64,000 nucleotides of DNA, from NCBI RefSeq assembly GCF_001524445.2, contig NZ_CP013417.1, positions 1-64,000 of the forward strand, read 5' to 3'. This DNA is from Burkholderia savannae (GTDB lineage: Bacteria > Pseudomonadota > Gammaproteobacteria > Burkholderiales > Burkholderiaceae). Numbering within the stretch: the stretch's first letter is position 1; each line of letters opens with the position of its first letter. Of this stretch, positions 10,643 through 20,430 are shown piece by piece. A program made the translations under genes and the position numbers. The notes below the pieces were generated by a model. That model was not told where the DNA came from, ran no database searches, and saw nothing but the letters and a program-made list of their open reading frames with translations.

Positions 10643-11785
10643 ATGAATATCAAGATGCAAAAGCTGCTGCCGATCAGCGCGGCGGCTATGCTGATGGCTG
10701 CAGCCGCCACGAACGCTGCCGCCGACCAGGTCATCAAGATCGGCCATGTTGCACCGCTGACGGGCGGGATCGCCCACCTCGGTAAGGACAACGAAAATGG
10801 CGCGCGCCTCGCGGTTGAAGAGATCAATGCGAAGGGTCTCACGATCGGCGGCCAGAAGATCACGCTCCAGCTCGACGCACAGGACGACGCGGCCGACCCG
10901 CGCCAGGCGACGCAAGTCGCGCAGAAGCTCGTCGACGACAAGGTCGCCGCAGTCGTCGGCCACCTGAATTCGGGCACGTCGATCCCGGCGTCGAAGATCT
11001 ACAGCGACGCGGGCATCGTGCAGATCTCGCCGTCGGCGACGAATCCGGCTTACACGCAGCAAGGCTTCAAGACGACGTACCGCGTCGTCGCGACCGACGC
11101 GCAGCAAGGCCCGGCGCTCGCGAACTATGCGCACTCGAAGGGCATCAAGAGCGTCGCGGTGGTCGACGATTCGACTGCGTACGGCCAGGGTCTCGCGAAC
11201 GAATTCGAGAAGAAGGCGAAGGCGCTCGGCCTGAAGGTGCTGTCGCACGACGCGACGAACGACAAGGCGGTCGATTTCCGCGCGATCCTGACGAAGATCA
11301 AGGGTGAGAATCCGGACGCCGTGATGTACGGCGGCATGGACGCGACGGGCGGCCCGTTCGCGAAGCAGGCGAAGCAGCTCGGCCTGCGCTCGAAGATCCT
11401 CGCGGGCGACGGCGTCTGCACGGAAAAGCTGTCCGACCTGGCGGGCGATGCGACCGACAACGTCGTGTGCTCGGAAGCGGGTGCGTCGCTCGAGAAGATG
11501 CCGGGCGGTGGGGCGTTCAAGGCGAAGTACGAGAAGCGCTTCGGCCAGCCGATCCAGATCTATGCGCCGTTCACGTATGACGCGGTGTACATCATCGTCG
11601 ACGCGATGAAGCGCGCGAACTCGACCGATCCGGCGAAGATTCTCGCCGTGATGCCGAAGACGAACTACACGGGCGTGATCGGCACGACGACCTTCGATTC
11701 GAAGGGCGACCTGCAGCACGGCGTGATTTCGCTGTACGACTACAAGAACGGCAAGAAGACGTTCCTGGACGAAGTCAAGATGTAA
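10643..11785 (+). CDS. branched-chain amino-acid ABC transporter, periplasmic binding protein (LivJ-type)
   Basis: 380-aa periplasmic ligand-binding protein. The Sec signal peptide runs from MNIKMQKLLPISAAAMLMAAA to about NAAA, then DQVIKIGHVAPLTGGIAHLGKDNENGA, the classic Leu/Ile/Val-binding start, and later VVGHLNSGTSIPASKIY and DGVCTEKL. The ATG at 10643 has GGAG upstream and gives a clean signal peptide. No liv permease or ATPase genes are adjacent, so it must work with a transporter encoded elsewhere. A terminator follows. Confidence 0.93.
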   Translation: MNIKMQKLLPISAAAMLMAAAATNAAADQVIKIGHVAPLTGGIAHLGKDNENGARLAVEEINAKGLTIGGQKITLQLDAQDDAADPRQATQVAQKLVDDKVAAVVGHLNSGTSIPASKIYSDAGIVQISPSATNPAYTQQGFKTTYRVVATDAQQGPALANYAHSKGIKSVAVVDDSTAYGQGLANEFEKKAKALGLKVLSHDATNDKAVDFRAILTKIKGENPDAVMYGGMDATGGPFAKQAKQLGLRSKILAGDGVCTEKLSDLAGDATDNVVCSEAGASLEKMPGGGAFKAKYEKRFGQPIQIYAPFTYDAVYIIVDAMKRANSTDPAKILAVMPKTNYTGVIGTTTFDSKGDLQHGVISLYDYKNGKKTFLDEVKM

Positions 11786-11813
11786 TCGTTGGCGCGGCCG
11801 ACGGAGGGGGCGA

Positions 11814-11851
11814 GGCGCGCATGCCGGAAGGCGTGCGCGCCTTGTTTTTTT
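11814..11851 (+). terminator. rho-independent terminator
   Basis: GC-rich inverted repeat GGCGCGCATGCC/GGCGTGCGCGCC followed by TTGTTTTTTT, just after the binding-protein gene. Confidence 0.85.
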
Positions 11852-11918
11852 CGACGCGAAGAAGGCGGGCGAGCGGCTCGGGCCGCCGAACGCCGGGCGC
11901 GGGCGGGCCTGCGCCGGA

Positions 11919-13124
11919 TCAGACCTTCAACCGGGCCAGCACCTTCGGCGCGACGATCGCGACGAGCGCCGCGCACAGCGCGACGATCGACAGCCCGGCC
12001 GAAAGGTTGGCCGCCTGTGCGACCGCGCCGATCACGACCGGGCCGAACAGCAGTCCGAAGTAGGCGAGCCCGGCGACGTGCGCGAGCCCTTCGGCCGCGT
12101 GCATGCCTTCGACTCGCATGGCGGCGGCGAACAGCACGGGCATCATGTTGGCAAGGCCGAGGCCCATCAGCGTGAAACCCGCCAGCGCGACGACGGGATA
12201 CGGCAGCGCGAGCGCGCCGATCATGCCGACGCACGCGAGCGTTGCGCTCGCGCAGACGAGCTGCGGCGCGCCGAAGCGCGCGCGGACCGCGTCGCCCGCG
12301 AAGCGCGCGGCGGCCATGCCGCCTGAAAACGCCGCATAGGCGGCGCTCGAGAATGCCGGCGTCGCGCGGACGACGTCGCGCATGTAAACAGTCGCCCAGT
12401 CGTACATCGCGCCTTCGGCGATCAGCGCGACGAGCGCGATCGCGCCGAGCGCCCACAGCGCGGACGAGCGCCAGCGGTTCGCGCGCGGGCCGCCGTGCGC
12501 GGCGGCGTGCGGCACGTGCGGCAGCACGGCCGGGCAGGCGACGACGAGCACGAGCGCGCTCGCGAGCGCGGCGAGCGCGAGGTGCGTGGCGCTCGCCATG
12601 CCGCCCGACAGCAGCGCGCCGCCCGCTGCGGCGCCCACCATCCCGCCGACGCTGAACATGCCGTGCAGCATCGACATGATCGGCCGCTCGAACGCGGATT
12701 CGACGGCGCTCGCCTCGGCGTTCATCGCGATGTCGAGCGTCGCCATCGAGAAGCCGAACAGCGCGAGCACCGCGAGCAGCAGCGGATAAGTCGGCACGAC
12801 GAGGATCAAGGCGCTGCACGCGGACATCGCGAGGCCGCCCGTCAGGCACGCGGTGCGCGATCCGACGCGCGCGATCCAGCGCGCATTGGTCGTCATCGCG
12901 ACGATCGATCCGATCGCGACCGCGAGGAGTGCGAACGACAGCCTCGCGGGCGACAGCGCGAACGCGTCGCGCACCGTCGGCACGTGCACGCCCCACGACG
13001 CATACATCATGCCGGCGACGAAGAAGAGCGCCATCGTCGCCGCCCGCGCGCGCTGGCGGGCGGATGACGGAAGCAGGCGATGAAAGGAGGCGGGCGAAGC
13101 GAGATGGGGCGACTGGTCGGACAC
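11919..13124 (-). CDS. MFS transporter (YbjJ/fucose-permease-like)
   Basis: 401-aa, 12-helix membrane transporter. The opening MALFFVAGMMYASWGVHVPTVRDAF and the conserved NARWIARVGSRTACLTGG and MNAEASAVE segments resemble MFS proteins of the YbjJ/FucP-like group. The Ala-rich helices alternate with short loops over the whole length, so it is intact. The substrate is not evident. It converges with the binding-protein gene across the terminator. Confidence 0.85.
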   Translation of the reverse strand: MSDQSPHLASPASFHRLLPSSARQRARAATMALFFVAGMMYASWGVHVPTVRDAFALSPARLSFALLAVAIGSIVAMTTNARWIARVGSRTACLTGGLAMSACSALILVVPTYPLLLAVLALFGFSMATLDIAMNAEASAVESAFERPIMSMLHGMFSVGGMVGAAAGGALLSGGMASATHLALAALASALVLVVACPAVLPHVPHAAAHGGPRANRWRSSALWALGAIALVALIAEGAMYDWATVYMRDVVRATPAFSSAAYAAFSGGMAAARFAGDAVRARFGAPQLVCASATLACVGMIGALALPYPVVALAGFTLMGLGLANMMPVLFAAAMRVEGMHAAEGLAHVAGLAYFGLLFGPVVIGAVAQAANLSAGLSIVALCAALVAIVAPKVLARLKV

Positions 13125-13423
13125 GAAAAGCTTGGCGGACGGGGAAAATCGGGCGAGCGCGGCGCGCGAAGCTTACGCGGCGCTTAACGAAAACGGCGGC
13201 GAATCCAAAAGCAGCGGCGATTCTAGCGGAGTGCAGAGCATCCTGCTTGCGCCTGCCGGGTTGCGCGCGACGCGCCGGCGAGCGCATGCTTGGCGTGCGC
13301 TCGCCGGCTTGGCGGCGCGCGCCGTTCGGGCCCGCGGCGATCGCCGCCGCCCGCGGCGTTTCCGGCCCGCACGGCGGCGACGCCGGTCCGAACGCGCCAT
13401 TCTTGCAAGCAGGGACCACGCAC

Positions 13424-14104
13424 GTGAACATTTCCGCCGACTTACCGCTTCATCTGCTTCACCGCAACGCGCTCGGTACGCTCGCGACGCATTCGCGCGC
13501 GCCCGAAGGCTATCCGTATCCGACCGTGGTGCCGTACGCGGTCGACGCGCGGCACCGGCCGGTCGTGCTCGTGAGCGGGCTCGCCGAGCACACGCGCAAT
13601 CTCGTGGCCGATCCGCGCGCCGGATTTCTCGTCGTCGACGGCCTGGGCGACGCGGCGGGCGCATCGGACGGCGTGCTCGAGGCGGAGCGCGCGACGCTCG
13701 TCGGCCGTTTCGAGCCGGTCGACGCCGATCCGCATGTCGCCGCGCGCTATCTGCGCTATCACCCGGACGGCGAGCGCTATCTCGCGCTCGGCGACTTCAC
13801 GTTCTGGGCGCTCGCATGCGATCGGCTGCGCTATATAGGCGGATTCGGGCGGATGGGCTGGCTCGACGCGACCGAGCTGGACGGGCTCGCGCCCGTCGGT
13901 TATGACGAAGAGCGCGCGCTATGGGACGAATACGATGCGTCGCGAGAGCGGCGCGCGGGCCTCGAATTGCTCGGCATCGACCGCTACGGCGCGGACTGGC
14001 GTTTGAACGGCTCGAGGCGGCGCACGCCGTTCGACGCGCCGAAAATGGACGCCGAAGCGCTGTCGGCGGCGCTGCGAGAGGCTGCCGCCGTTTCGCTCGA
14101 GTAA
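13424..14104 (+). CDS. HugZ-like pyridoxamine 5'-phosphate oxidase-fold protein
   Basis: 226-aa protein with a split-barrel FMN/heme-binding N-terminal domain (ALGTLATHSRAPEGYPYPTVVPYAVD, SGLAEHTRNLVADPRAGFLV) and a C-terminal DUF2470-like part (GFGRMGWLDATEL, DGLAPVG). The architecture matches HugZ/HutZ heme-utilisation proteins and related flavin reductase-like proteins. GTG at 13424 starts at the conserved region. No heme genes lie beside it, so a heme role is inference. Confidence 0.75.
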   Translation: MNISADLPLHLLHRNALGTLATHSRAPEGYPYPTVVPYAVDARHRPVVLVSGLAEHTRNLVADPRAGFLVVDGLGDAAGASDGVLEAERATLVGRFEPVDADPHVAARYLRYHPDGERYLALGDFTFWALACDRLRYIGGFGRMGWLDATELDGLAPVGYDEERALWDEYDASRERRAGLELLGIDRYGADWRLNGSRRRTPFDAPKMDAEALSAALREAAAVSLE

Positions 14105-14487
14105 AGCGGCGGCTCCGATTATGAGCGATTCCGCACATTGTGAGCGTATTAAACGAGATAAGGCGGCGGCCGCGCTTTCAATCTGCGGAACCTTTCGTTT
14201 CATGAAAACTTCTAATTCGATCGCCCAGGGCAATTGCGCAATTTGCGAGCTTAAAATATGTACTGAATTCAGCCAATCCAGTTGTAAGACTGGCGATAAT
14301 TGCAAATGAAGCGGATGCTGGTCAATTTGAACAATCAAATCACAAAATACAACATTAATTTTCGGCGATGCGGTATTCACCGAATTCTTTTTTGTGCTAA
14401 CCTTCGATCCAATTATCCGAGGCATCGTTAGTTTAGATGGCAAGCCGACCGAAGATCGGTGCCATTTGGTCAGATAAAAGGGAATTT
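14105..14487 (+). other. AT-rich promoter region of the H-NS-family gene
   Basis: 383 bp with no credible ORF and a clearly higher A+T content than its surroundings, with many A/T tracts (14200-14420). Such AT-rich upstream regions are typical targets of H-NS-type proteins, so autoregulation is plausible but not shown. Confidence 0.5.
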
Positions 14488-14781
14488 ATGTCTTCTTACA
14501 AGGACCTTCTCGCTCAGCGAGAGAAGCTGGAGAAGCAGATCGAAGAGGCCAAGTCGCGCGAATACGCGGAGGTATTGAGCGACGTCAAGCAAAAGATCGC
14601 CGATTACGGTTTCTCGCTCGTAGAACTCGGTCTCGGTCGCGGCAAAGCTGGAAAGGCGGGGCGGCCCCGCGCCGGTGTCGCGGCGAAATACCGCGATCCG
14701 GAATCCGGCGCGACCTGGTCGGGCCGTGGGAAGCCTCCTCGCTGGATTGCCGGCAAGAATCGCGAGCAATTCGCCATCTGA
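14488..14781 (+). CDS. H-NS histone family protein
   Basis: 97-aa nucleoid protein. The N-terminal part (SSYKDLLAQREKLEKQIEEAKSREYAEV) is a coiled-coil oligomerisation segment; the C-terminal YRDPESGATWSGRGKPPRWI is the H-NS/BpH3 DNA-binding motif. An AT-hook-like GKAGRPRAG linker joins them. ATG at 14488 is preferred over the longer frame because the coiled coil begins there. Burkholderia genomes carry several such paralogues. A terminator follows directly. Confidence 0.93.
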   Translation: MSSYKDLLAQREKLEKQIEEAKSREYAEVLSDVKQKIADYGFSLVELGLGRGKAGKAGRPRAGVAAKYRDPESGATWSGRGKPPRWIAGKNREQFAI

Positions 14782-14799
14782 GCGCAACCTGCCTGCCAA

Positions 14800-14848
14800 A
14801 CACAAAAGGCCACGCCCCCTCGAGGGGAGCGCGGCCTTTTGTGTTTTT
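14800..14848 (+). terminator. rho-independent terminator after the H-NS gene
   Basis: Long stem ACACAAAAGGCC.../...GGCCTTTTGTGT with an inner CCCCTCGAGGGG and a T tract. The A-rich 5' arm means it could work in both directions. Confidence 0.92.
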
Positions 14849-15022
14849 GGTATCGGCCGCCGTGGCCGGCATTTGTCATAGAAATGTCATGTTTAGCGGT
14901 AAATGAAAATGCGTTGCGTTTTCATAAGCGGTTGATTTTGCTTGATTTTTTTGCCTTCGTGCCGAGCGCTTTCAAGTTCCGCTTGATAGAATTGCGGTGT
15001 CTTTCGCCGCATTCGATATTAC

Positions 15023-16213
15023 ATGTCTACTTTTTCAAACGACGACCTGGCCTCGGAAAAGCAGGCCGTCGCTCGCAAGAGCACGTTCGTCAGCATCGTG
15101 CTCAATGTGATTCTGGCGACACTGCAAGTGGCCGTCGGCGTAATTGCGCATTCCCAGGCTTTGATTGCGGACGGCGTCCACTCTTTGTCGGATTTGGTTT
15201 CCGATTTTGTGGTACTGCTCGCGAACCGGCATAGCGGCGCAAAACCGGACGCCGATCACAATTACGGCCATAGCCGTTATGAAACGGTTGCTTCATTCTT
15301 TCTCGGCGCGATCCTGATTGCGGTCGGCGTCGGGATGCTGTGGCGCGCGGGCGACCGGCTCGTGCATCTCGAGGATATCCCGCCCGTCCATGCGAGTGCG
15401 CTCGCGGTCGCGGTCGTCGTGCTGCTGTCGAAGGAGGGGCTGTTCCGCTACATGCTGCGCGAGGCGCAGCGCGTGCGCTCCGCGATGCTCGTCGCGAACG
15501 CGTGGCACGCGCGCTCGGACGCCGCGTCGTCGCTCGTCGTCGCGATCGGCATCGTCGGCAGCCTCGCTGGCGTGCGCCTTCTCGATCCGATCGCGGCGGC
15601 GATCGTCGGCTTCATGGTCGCGCGGATGGGTTGGACGTTCGGCTGGGATGCGCTGCAGGATCTGTCGGACCGCGCGCTCGACGAGAACGCGTCGGCCGAG
15701 ATCCGCGCGCTCATCGTGTCGACGCCCGGCGTGCGCGACGTGCACGATCTGCGCACCCGCAAGATGGGCGATTCGGCGCTCGTCGACGCTCACATCCTCG
15801 TCGATCCGATGATGTCGGTCTCGGAGGGGCACTACATCGCGGAGGCGGCGCGCGCGTGCGTGCTGACCGACCGGCGCGTGCTCGACGCGCTGATCCACGT
15901 CGATCCGGAGCACGACGTCGCGCGCCGCGCGGTGCTCGATTTGCCGCCGCGCGAACAGATCGAGGGGCAGATCGAGACGGCGCTCGACAAGGCGGGGCTG
16001 CGGGCAGGCGCGATCAACCTGCACTACCTCAGCACGGGCCTCGAAATCGACATCACGCTCGCGCCGGATGCAAGCTTGGAACGCGCGGGCGGCGGCGATC
16101 CGGTTGCTCGTTTGGACGTCGAAGCATTGAAGCGCCGGTTCGGCGCGCGGCGCCTCGGCATTTCGCGCGCGCTCGCGTCGAGCGACGCGGCGGCCGCCGG
16201 CCGGCCGCACTGA
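15023..16213 (+). CDS. cation diffusion facilitator (CDF) metal exporter
   Basis: 396-aa inner-membrane divalent-metal/proton antiporter. Metal-site signatures are visible: ADGVHSLSDLVSD in TM2 and WHARSDAASS in TM5. Six helices are followed by the cytoplasmic ferredoxin-like domain (VRDVHDLRTRKMGDSALVDAHILVD). The tail (about residues 290-396) is extended beyond the usual 300-aa form. The HxxxD/HxxxD pattern allows Zn, Co, Fe or Mn; the ion is not determined. Confidence 0.92.
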   Translation: MSTFSNDDLASEKQAVARKSTFVSIVLNVILATLQVAVGVIAHSQALIADGVHSLSDLVSDFVVLLANRHSGAKPDADHNYGHSRYETVASFFLGAILIAVGVGMLWRAGDRLVHLEDIPPVHASALAVAVVVLLSKEGLFRYMLREAQRVRSAMLVANAWHARSDAASSLVVAIGIVGSLAGVRLLDPIAAAIVGFMVARMGWTFGWDALQDLSDRALDENASAEIRALIVSTPGVRDVHDLRTRKMGDSALVDAHILVDPMMSVSEGHYIAEAARACVLTDRRVLDALIHVDPEHDVARRAVLDLPPREQIEGQIETALDKAGLRAGAINLHYLSTGLEIDITLAPDASLERAGGGDPVARLDVEALKRRFGARRLGISRALASSDAAAAGRPH

Positions 16214-16372
16214 GCCGGCCGGGGCGGCAAGCGGGCAAAAAGGGCTCACCGGGGCGCGCCGACACGTCGGCGCGCGCTGCTCGGCGCAAACGCAAACGGC
16301 CAACACAAACATCAAACGGCAAGCGCATGAGCGTCGCGTGAGAACGCACGCGCGACGGCGCGTCCCAACGCG

Positions 16373-16831
16373 TCAGAGCGGCAGTTGCGTATCGAACTTG
16401 ATCTCGCGCAGCACGACGCTCGTGCGCACTTGCGACACGGCGGGAATCTTGAAGATCCGCTCGTGCAGGAAGACGTCGTAAGCCTTGATGTCGGGGGCGA
16501 CGATCTTGAGGATGTAATCGGCTTCGCCCGTCGTGCTGTAGCACTCGGTCACTTCGGGGCAGGTCGCGATTTCCCGCTCGAACTGTTCGACGCCGCCTTC
16601 GTTGTGGCGGGTCAGGTGGACGTGCGCGAGCGCGCAGATATGGAGCCCGAGCTTCTCGCGATCGAGGAGGGCCGTGTACCGCTGGATCACGCCGGACTGC
16701 TCCATGTCCTTGATGCGGCGCCAGCACGGCGTGCTGGAGAGGCCGACCTGATCGGAGATCTCCTGCACGGAGCGGCGCGCGTCGAGCTGCAACAGGCGAA
16801 GGATTTTTTGCGAAAAGGTATCGAGGGTCAC
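16373..16831 (-). CDS. Lrp/AsnC-family transcriptional regulator
   Basis: DNA-binding regulator with an N-terminal helix-turn-helix (VQEISDQVGLSSTPCWRRIKDME) and a C-terminal RAM ligand domain (VTECYSTTGEADYILKIVAPDI). GGAGG lies 5 nt before the GTG at 16831, which is better supported than the ATG at 16864, giving 152 aa. Amino-acid sensing is the family norm. It is an isolated gene facing the CDF exporter. Confidence 0.92.
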   Translation of the reverse strand: MTLDTFSQKILRLLQLDARRSVQEISDQVGLSSTPCWRRIKDMEQSGVIQRYTALLDREKLGLHICALAHVHLTRHNEGGVEQFEREIATCPEVTECYSTTGEADYILKIVAPDIKAYDVFLHERIFKIPAVSQVRTSVVLREIKFDTQLPL

Positions 16832-16921
16832 CTGCGCCTCCAAAGCGGCTACAACATTTGGCAATGGTAGAGGCGGGTGAAAGGAAAGGCAATCCGAAGG
16901 GCTTGAAACGAGCGAGATTCG

Positions 16922-17578
16922 CTAATTTCTCGGGCCGTCGGCGGCATTTTGTGCTGATTCGTCAGCTTCTTCGGTGGGCGGCGCCGACGCCTTCGCCGCC
17001 TGCATCGCGCGCAGGTCGGCGAGCATGTTGCAAAAGAGCGCGCCTTGCTCGATCGCGTCGTCGAGCGCGACGTGCGTGTGCGGATGATCGTCGAACCAAT
17101 GCTTCGGGAAGCGCGGCTTGATCGCCTTGCGGTACGGCAGGCCCGTCATCGCGAACGCGAGCGTCTTGATGTCGAGCGCCGACCACGAGAACGGGCAGCG
17201 GCCGGCGAAGCGCATCATGTACCAGAACATGAACGTGAAATCGAAGCCCGCGGGCATCGCGACGAACACCGGCTTGCCGGGCAGAGCCTCGACCCATTCG
17301 ACGTACGCGACGAGCGCCGTCTCGGGCGCCTGCAGGTCGCGCCGGCACGCGGCCCATGCTTCGGGCTGCGTCTTCCACCACGCATCCTGCACCGGATGCG
17401 GCGCCGCGCCCGGCAGCAACTCGAGATTCGCGGAGAACGTCGCGATCAGCTGCTTGTCCTCGGTGAACGCGGCGGACGCGAAGCTCAGCATCGAATGCGG
17501 GCCCGGGATCGGGCCGTCCGCCTCGACGTCGGTGCTGACGTAGATCTCGCGGCTCGGAACCGTCGGCGCGGCGCTCAT
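16922..17578 (-). CDS. DEDDh-type 3'-5' exonuclease (DnaQ-like)
   Basis: 218-aa protein beginning [14 protein letters not shown] (ExoI D-x-E), with [13 protein letters not shown] in the middle and [11 protein letters not shown] (ExoIII H....D) near the end: all four DEDDh positions are present. Family members trim single-stranded DNA or RNA 3' ends. Its ATG overlaps the stop of the upstream hydrolase gene (ATGA), so the two are translationally coupled. The C-terminal tail is low complexity. Confidence 0.82.
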   Translation of the reverse strand: MSAAPTVPSREIYVSTDVEADGPIPGPHSMLSFASAAFTEDKQLIATFSANLELLPGAAPHPVQDAWWKTQPEAWAACRRDLQAPETALVAYVEWVEALPGKPVFVAMPAGFDFTFMFWYMMRFAGRCPFSWSALDIKTLAFAMTGLPYRKAIKPRFPKHWFDDHPHTHVALDDAIEQGALFCNMLADLRAMQAAKASAPPTEEADESAQNAADGPRN

Positions 17579-18219
17579 CCCGCCACCCCGTCTGCAACGA
17601 ACGGATTCGTGCGGCGCTCGTCGCCGAACGTCGACGCCGGGCCGTGGCCGGGCACGAACGTCACGTCGTCGCCGAGCGGCCAGAGCTTTTCGCGGATCGA
17701 GCGGATCAGGTCGGCGTGATTGCCGCGCGGGAAATCGGTGCGGCCGATCGAGCCGGCGAACAGCACGTCGCCGACGATCGCAAGCCGATGCGCGCGGCTG
17801 AAGAACACGACATGGCCGGGCGTGTGGCCCGGGCAGTGATAGACCTCGAGCGTTTCGTCGCCGAACGTGACGGTGTCGCCGTCGTCGAGCCAGCGGTCGG
17901 GCTCGAACGCCTCGGCGGCCGGAAAGCCGAAGCGCTCGCTTTGCATCGGCAGCTTCTCGATCCAGAAGCGCTCCTCCTCCTGCGGCCCCTCGATCGGCAC
18001 GCCGTAATGCGCGGCGAGCCGCTTCGCGCCCGCGCAATGGTCGACGTGGCCGTGCGTGAGCAGCACCTTCTCGATCTGCGCGTTCTGCCGAGCGGCTTCC
18101 TGCTCGATCAGTTCGAGATCGCCGCCGGGATCGACGACGGCGGCGCGTCCCGTTTTCTCGCAGACGAGCAGCGAGCAGTTCTGCTGGAACGGCGTGACCG
18201 GAATGAGCGTGACTTTCAT
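17575..18219 (-). CDS. metallo-beta-lactamase-fold hydrolase (glyoxalase II-like)
   Basis: 214-aa MBL-fold enzyme: [13 protein letters not shown] is the HxHxDH zinc motif, with later metal ligands in [13 protein letters not shown] and [20 protein letters not shown]. The 3' end runs ATGA into the exonuclease gene. The short length and the [13 protein letters not shown] segment are typical of YcbL-type glyoxalase II-like proteins, which are small thioesterases. Confidence 0.9.
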   Translation of the reverse strand: MKVTLIPVTPFQQNCSLLVCEKTGRAAVVDPGGDLELIEQEAARQNAQIEKVLLTHGHVDHCAGAKRLAAHYGVPIEGPQEEERFWIEKLPMQSERFGFPAAEAFEPDRWLDDGDTVTFGDETLEVYHCPGHTPGHVVFFSRAHRLAIVGDVLFAGSIGRTDFPRGNHADLIRSIREKLWPLGDDVTFVPGHGPASTFGDERRTNPFVADGVAG

Positions 18220-18339
18220 GGGGCGAGCGGCGGCTAAAAGCCCAGATTGTACTGGCCGGGCGGATTGCTCGCCGCGCGCGGCACCTTTATGCCGATTGTT
18301 TCGATCATAGAGAGAATCAATCGCTCACCCCCCCTGTTT

Positions 18340-18369
18340 TTGAGGCGGCTGTTTTCGTTTATGTATAAT
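18340..18369 (+). promoter_or_regulatory. strong sigma-70 promoter
   Basis: TTGAGG (18340-18345), 18-bp spacer, perfect TATAAT (18364-18369). It would start a transcript near 18376, about 445 nt before rlpA. Confidence 0.7.
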
Positions 18370-18375
18370 GCGGTC

Positions 18376-18820
18376 CAGTGTGCGTGGAAGACCACGCCGT
18401 CAGTGGGTGTTCGGAACCCGTTTTTGGTTTCCGTGACGCCGTCAATGCAAATGCCCGCCGGGGGTCCGGTGGTGCATCTAGTACCGATTCGTCGGTGCTC
18501 ACGTCTTGTCCGGCCGGGCGCAACGCGTCCGCTGCGGCCCAGCTGCCGCGACGCCGGATGAGGCCTATGCCGCCGTTCCTGCGCGTTTGAGTCTACGACG
18601 CGCACGAACGTGGAAGCCATGTTCGATTGGCGGCATGTGGGGTCTGGTCAGGCTGCCGGGGACAGGTTGCGCCAGACGTGAAAGCTAATCAGGACCGGTT
18701 GCGGCAGAACGTGAGCCGCGCCAAATGCTGAGCCGCCCGCGCGCGAGCGCGATCGGGGCATGCATGTCCGTCCGGGTCGCATTCGTAGCAGCGCGGCCCG
18801 TACAAGCAGGCGACACGTCG
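18376..18820 (+). other. long leader or possible noncoding RNA upstream of rlpA
   Basis: No credible ORF. The first bases form a hairpin (GCGTGGAAGACCACGC, 18381-18396) and other GC-rich inverted segments follow. No match to tmRNA, RNase P, SRP RNA or a known riboswitch was recognised. It is either a separate small RNA or a long 5' UTR of rlpA. Confidence 0.4.
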
Positions 18821-19450
18821 ATGAGATTTCGATTACCGAGGCAGCTCGGGACTCTAGTTGTATTTTTCGCGCTGACAGGCTGCGCGGTGCCGCCGAACGC
18901 ACCGTCCGCCGAACAGGCGAAAAGCGCCGCGTCGAAGGACGCACTGCGCACGGCCGCAGCGGGCGCGGCCAACAATAAGGATACGGCGGGCGCACCGCTG
19001 AACTTCGACACGGCGCTCGCCTCGATGCCCGCCGCCGGCTCGCAAGATGCGTCGCGCCAATCGCTCGCCGACGCGAAGCCGATCGACGCCGCCGACGTCT
19101 CGGATTTCCGCCAGACCGGCCGGGCATCGTGGTACGGCAAGGGCTTTCATGGCCGCCGCACCGCGAACGGCGAACGCTTCAACATGAACGAACTCACGGC
19201 CGCGCATCGGACGCTGCCGCTCGCGTCGTACGTGCGCGTGACGAACCAGACGAACGGCAAGTCGGTCGTCGTGAAGATCAACGATCGCGGCCCGTTCTCG
19301 CGCGGCCGGATTCTCGATCTGTCGTACGCGGCGGCGAAGGTGATCGGCCTCGTCCATGCGGGCACCGCGCGCGTGAAGATCCAGGGCCTGTCGCCGGAAG
19401 AAGCGCGCGTCGCTCGCGACGAGATGCTCGCGTCGAACGCGGCGAAGTAA
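18821..19450 (+). CDS. rlpA: septal ring lytic transglycosylase RlpA family lipoprotein
   Basis: 209-aa outer-membrane lipoprotein: MRFRLPRQLGTLVVFFALTGC is a lipoprotein signal with lipobox LTGC. The double-psi beta-barrel domain follows: GRASWYGKGFHGRRTANGERFN, TAAHRTLPLASYVRVTNQTN, VVVKINDRGPFSRGRILDLS. RlpA cleaves denuded peptidoglycan at the septum. It lacks the C-terminal SPOR domain found in some members. The start at 18821 gives the clean signal peptide; the frame is open upstream without one. A shared terminator separates it from rsmI. Confidence 0.9.
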   Translation: MRFRLPRQLGTLVVFFALTGCAVPPNAPSAEQAKSAASKDALRTAAAGAANNKDTAGAPLNFDTALASMPAAGSQDASRQSLADAKPIDAADVSDFRQTGRASWYGKGFHGRRTANGERFNMNELTAAHRTLPLASYVRVTNQTNGKSVVVKINDRGPFSRGRILDLSYAAAKVIGLVHAGTARVKIQGLSPEEARVARDEMLASNAAK

Positions 19451-19500
19451 CCGCGACGAACGTGCCGCATCGGCCGGACGGCCGACTATCGAACGCACGT

Positions 19501-19535
19501 GAAAAGGGCCGCTTCGCGCGGCCCTTTTACTTTTG
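19501..19535. terminator. bidirectional terminator between rlpA and rsmI
   Basis: GAAAAGGGCCGC/GCGGCCCTTTTAC hairpin with A-rich and T-rich flanks on the two sides, placed between two convergent genes. Confidence 0.88.
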
Positions 19536-19545
19536 CAGCGAATCC

Positions 19546-20430
19546 TTACTCTTCTTCGTTCTTCAGCGCGAGCGCACGCGCGTACAACGCGTTGCGCGAC
19601 GCGCCCGTCAATGCCGCGGCGAGCTTCGCCGCGCTCTTCACCGGCACTTCGTCGAGCAGCAATCTGAGCAGCGCATCGTGCGCGGTTTCGTCGGCGGCGC
19701 GATCGTCCCGCGGCGCGCCTTCGACGACGAGCACGAATTCGCCGCGCTGCCGGTTTGCGTCGGCGCGCAGCCACGTCGGCCCTTCGGCCAGCGTGCCCTC
19801 GAACAACTCCTCGTGTAGCTTGGTGAGCTCGCGCGCGATCAACAGGCGCCGCTCGCCGCCCAGCGCCGCCGCGAGCGCTTCGACAGTCTCGACGATCCGG
19901 TGCGGCGCCTCGTAGAACACGAGCGCATACGGATGAGCCTTCAGCGCCTGGAGCGCCGCTTCGCGCTGCTTCGGCTTCGGCGGCAGGAAACCCGCGAACG
20001 TGAACGCGCCCGCCCAGTCGCCCGCGACGCTCACGGCCGAGGTGGCCGCGCTCGCGCCCGGCAGCGGGATCACGCCGAGGCCCGCGGCGCGCACCGCGTC
20101 GACGAGCTTCGCGCCCGGATCGGAGATGCCAGGCGTGCCGGCGTCCGACACGTAAGCGATCCGCTCGCCCGCGCGCAGATGGTCGACCAGCTTCGCCGCG
20201 GCCGCGCGCTCGTTGTGCTCGTGCACCGCGACGAGCGGCTTCGAGATCCCGTAGCGGGCGAGCAACTGGCCCGTGTTGCGGGTGTCCTCGGCGGCGATGC
20301 GATCGGCGAGCGCCAGCACGTGCAGCGCGCGCAGCGTGATGTCGGCGGCGTTGCCGATCGGCGTCGCGACGACGTAGAGGGCGCCCGTCGGATATTGCTG
20401 CGCCCGCGCGAGATCGAGGAGGGAAGTCAT
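19546..20430 (-). CDS. rsmI: 16S rRNA (cytidine1402-2'-O)-methyltransferase RsmI
   Basis: SAM-dependent tetrapyrrole-methylase-fold enzyme, 294 aa, modifying C1402 in the ribosomal P site. Motifs: [45 protein letters not shown] and [12 protein letters not shown], all diagnostic of RsmI. It diverges from yraN, with the two start codons overlapping (CATG at 20428-20431). Its place next to yraN-diaA-dolP matches the E. coli order, minus lpoA. Confidence 0.95.
   Translation of the reverse strand: MTSLLDLARAQQYPTGALYVVATPIGNAADITLRALHVLALADRIAAEDTRNTGQLLARYGISKPLVAVHEHNERAAAAKLVDHLRAGERIAYVSDAGTPGISDPGAKLVDAVRAAGLGVIPLPGASAATSAVSVAGDWAGAFTFAGFLPPKPKQREAALQALKAHPYALVFYEAPHRIVETVEALAAALGGERRLLIARELTKLHEELFEGTLAEGPTWLRADANRQRGEFVLVVEGAPRDDRAADETAHDALLRLLLDEVPVKSAAKLAAALTGASRNALYARALALKNEEE

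Noticed and set aside
18376..18820. 6S RNA, tmRNA, RNase P RNA or SRP RNA
   Set aside because: None of their conserved core strings could be found on either strand.
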